Positions 5,696-6,844 of a stretch of DNA of 6,844 nt are shown one piece after another. The position numbers and the translations under genes are program-made. The notes beneath the pieces are model-generated. The model made no database searches, was not told the DNA's origin, and saw only the letters and a program-made list of their open reading frames with translations. How positions within the stretch are numbered: position 1 is the first letter of the stretch; every line of letters starts with the position of its first letter. This stretch comes from an uncultured Pelolinea sp. Its GTDB lineage: Bacteria; Chloroflexota; Anaerolineae; Anaerolineales; Anaerolineaceae. The stretch covers positions 1 to 6,844 of the forward strand of contig CALGUJ010000382.1 of assembly GCA_937902055.1 (NCBI GenBank), read 5' to 3'.

Positions 5696-6844
5696 CTACC
5701 GCTCCATAAGTTTTATTTTTTTCGAAAAATCCTGCAACAGGTGATTACCATCACCCAATTGCGAATCATAAATTTCCTTATAAATTGGGCTGTTCCTGAC
5801 CAATTCGGCATGTGTCCCTTGAGCGGCGATTTTTCCCTTATCCAATACGATGATCTTATCCGCGGAGAGAACGGTGCTAATCCTTTGCGCCACGATAAAA
5901 CAGGTGCTGCCTTTGATATATTCGCGCAGTGCGGTCTGGATTTTGGTTTCAGTTTCCACATCCACGGCGCTGGTGCTGTCGTCCAGTATCAAAATTTTTG
6001 GCCGCCGGAGAATCGCACGTGCAATCGAGATGCGTTGTTTCTGCCCGCCTGAGAGGTTGACACCCCGTTGGGCAACCTGCGTATTATATCCGTCAGCCAA
6101 TTCCTGGATAAAACCGTGTGCTTGGGCAACTTTTGCAGCAGCGATGACTTCATCCATGCTCGCATCCGGTTTACCATAAGCAATATTCTCTCTGACAGTA
6201 CCTGAAAAGAGAATGGTATCCTGCGGGGTGATGCTGATGATCGAAAGCAAAGACTCCTGGTTTATTTGCCGAATATCGAACCCATCGATGGCGATGCTGC
6301 CGACTGTCACATCATAAAAACGCGGGATCAGGTTTACCAATGTAGATTTTCCGGATCCGGTCGCACCCAGTATCGCTACCGTTTGGCCCGGTTCGGCTCG
6401 AAAATCAATGCCCTCCAGAATATTTCCACCATCCGCGCCATCATAGTAAAAGCTGACTTGATTAAATACGACTTCTCCTTCCATCTTCTCAGGAAAGGTA
6501 TACGCAGAAGGGTCTTCAAGAATGGCTGTCTTCGTATCAAAAACTTCGCATAACCTTTCGGCTGAAGCAATCCCGGCAGCCAACGCATTCGCCAGCATGA
6601 CCAATAGCGTCAAGGGAGTTAGTGCTGTCATCAGGTAATCGGTAAACGCCACGATAGCGCCCAAGGATAGGTTACCCTTGATCGATTGAAAACCTCCCAC
6701 CCATACCACTATAACGATCGCCAGATTGATCAACATGGTCAATGCCGGCGAAAAACTCGAATGAAAGCGCATGATTCGAATATGCATCTCCGTGAATGCC
6801 TCATTCGCGGTTTCAAAACGTTCTTCTTCATGCCTGCGCTGCGC
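5696..6844 (-). CDS. ABC exporter half-transporter with degenerate ATPase site (TM287-like subunit), 5' part missing
   Basis: The C-terminal 382 codons of a half-transporter whose N-terminal part (about 200-250 residues judging from the partner) lies beyond the right edge. Numbering from the first visible codon: the intracellular loop before TM5 (1-30), TM5 and TM6 (about 32-92), then the ATPase domain with Walker A GATGSGKST at 160-168 (K166), Q-loop Q208, canonical signature LSGGQ at 264-268, and Walker B ILILD at 284-288. The residue after Walker B is D289 (codon at 5978-5980) where a catalytic Glu is normal, and the switch residue is Q320 (codon at 5885-5887) where His is normal. Both changes mark the degenerate site of a heterodimer like TM287/TM288. 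It forms one exporter with the gene that starts 3 bases later. The reading frame is open throughout, so the changes are conserved specialisation and not decay. The substrate is unknown. The true start is outside the window. Confidence 0.95.
   Translation of the reverse strand, partial: AQRRHEEERFETANEAFTEMHIRIMRFHSSFSPALTMLINLAIVIVVWVGGFQSIKGNLSLGAIVAFTDYLMTALTPLTLLVMLANALAAGIASAERLCEVFDTKTAILEDPSAYTFPEKMEGEVVFNQVSFYYDGADGGNILEGIDFRAEPGQTVAILGATGSGKSTLVNLIPRFYDVTVGSIAIDGFDIRQINQESLLSIISITPQDTILFSGTVRENIAYGKPDASMDEVIAAAKVAQAHGFIQELADGYNTQVAQRGVNLSGGQKQRISIARAILRRPKILILDDSTSAVDVETETKIQTALREYIKGSTCFIVAQRISTVLSADKIIVLDKGKIAAQGTHAELVRNSPIYKEIYDSQLGDGNHLLQDFSKKIKLMER
5702..5705 (-). promoter_or_regulatory. 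Ribosome binding site of the second ABC gene, inside the first gene
   Basis: GGAG lies within the last codons of the upstream ABC gene, 9 bases before the ATG at 5692. Ribosomes ending the first subunit release next to this site, which fits coupled, near-equal synthesis of the two subunits. Confidence 0.6.

Noticed and set aside
5696..6844. Loss of the catalytic Glu and switch His taken as a decaying ABC gene
   Set aside because: The frame is intact, the signature and Walker A are perfect, and the partner subunit carries the complementary changes, which is the normal state of heterodimeric exporters.
1..6844. Defence system, prophage, insertion sequence, CRISPR array or tRNA/rRNA gene
   Set aside because: Both strands are almost fully explained by six metabolic, transport and surface genes. 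No transposase, integrase, direct-repeat array or tRNA-like cloverleaf was seen.

Overview
All six protein genes in this window lie on the minus strand, so the biological reading order runs from right to left. The genes are tightly packed, start with ATG and mostly have recognisable purine-rich ribosome binding sites. The content (a heterodimeric exporter of the TM287/TM288 type, a lipobox protein of the Cthe_2159 beta-helix family, a small ICMT-like methyltransferase and an AhpD-like protein) fits an anaerobic bacterium of the Chloroflexota (Anaerolineae-like) or Firmicutes kind. That assignment is an inference from family content and is not proven by anything in the window.

Layout in transcription order: (1) 6844-5696, the C-terminal 382 codons of an ABC exporter half-transporter, cut by the right edge. 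(2) 5692-3866, a complete 608-residue ABC exporter half-transporter starting 3 bases after the first stops. (3) 3810-2908, a cation diffusion facilitator whose membrane metal site reads Asn/Asp plus Asp/Asp, the arrangement described for bacterial manganese exporters. (4) 2785-2231, a 184-residue membrane protein of the isoprenylcysteine carboxyl methyltransferase-like family. (5) 2226-1624, a 200-residue AhpD/carboxymuconolactone decarboxylase-like protein with a C-x2-C-x3-H centre, starting 4 bases after gene 4. A weak candidate terminator follows it. (6) 1344-1, the N-terminal 448 codons of a secreted lipoprotein built of repeated beta-helix coils, cut by the left edge and preceded by a 279-base spacer with a candidate promoter and a 12-base palindrome.

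How they fit together: genes 1 and 2 form one exporter with one degenerate and one consensus ATP site, which the catalytic residues show clearly. Genes 4 and 5 are probably co-translated. The CDF gene lies between these pairs with spacers of 55 and 122 bases, so a single long transcript is possible but not shown. The lipoprotein gene looks like a separate unit. I see no RNA gene, mobile element, CRISPR array or clear sign of a new defence or mobile system. The observations most worth following are the metal-site signature of the CDF, the asymmetric ABC dimer, the methyltransferase/AhpD-like pair and the repeat architecture of the lipoprotein.
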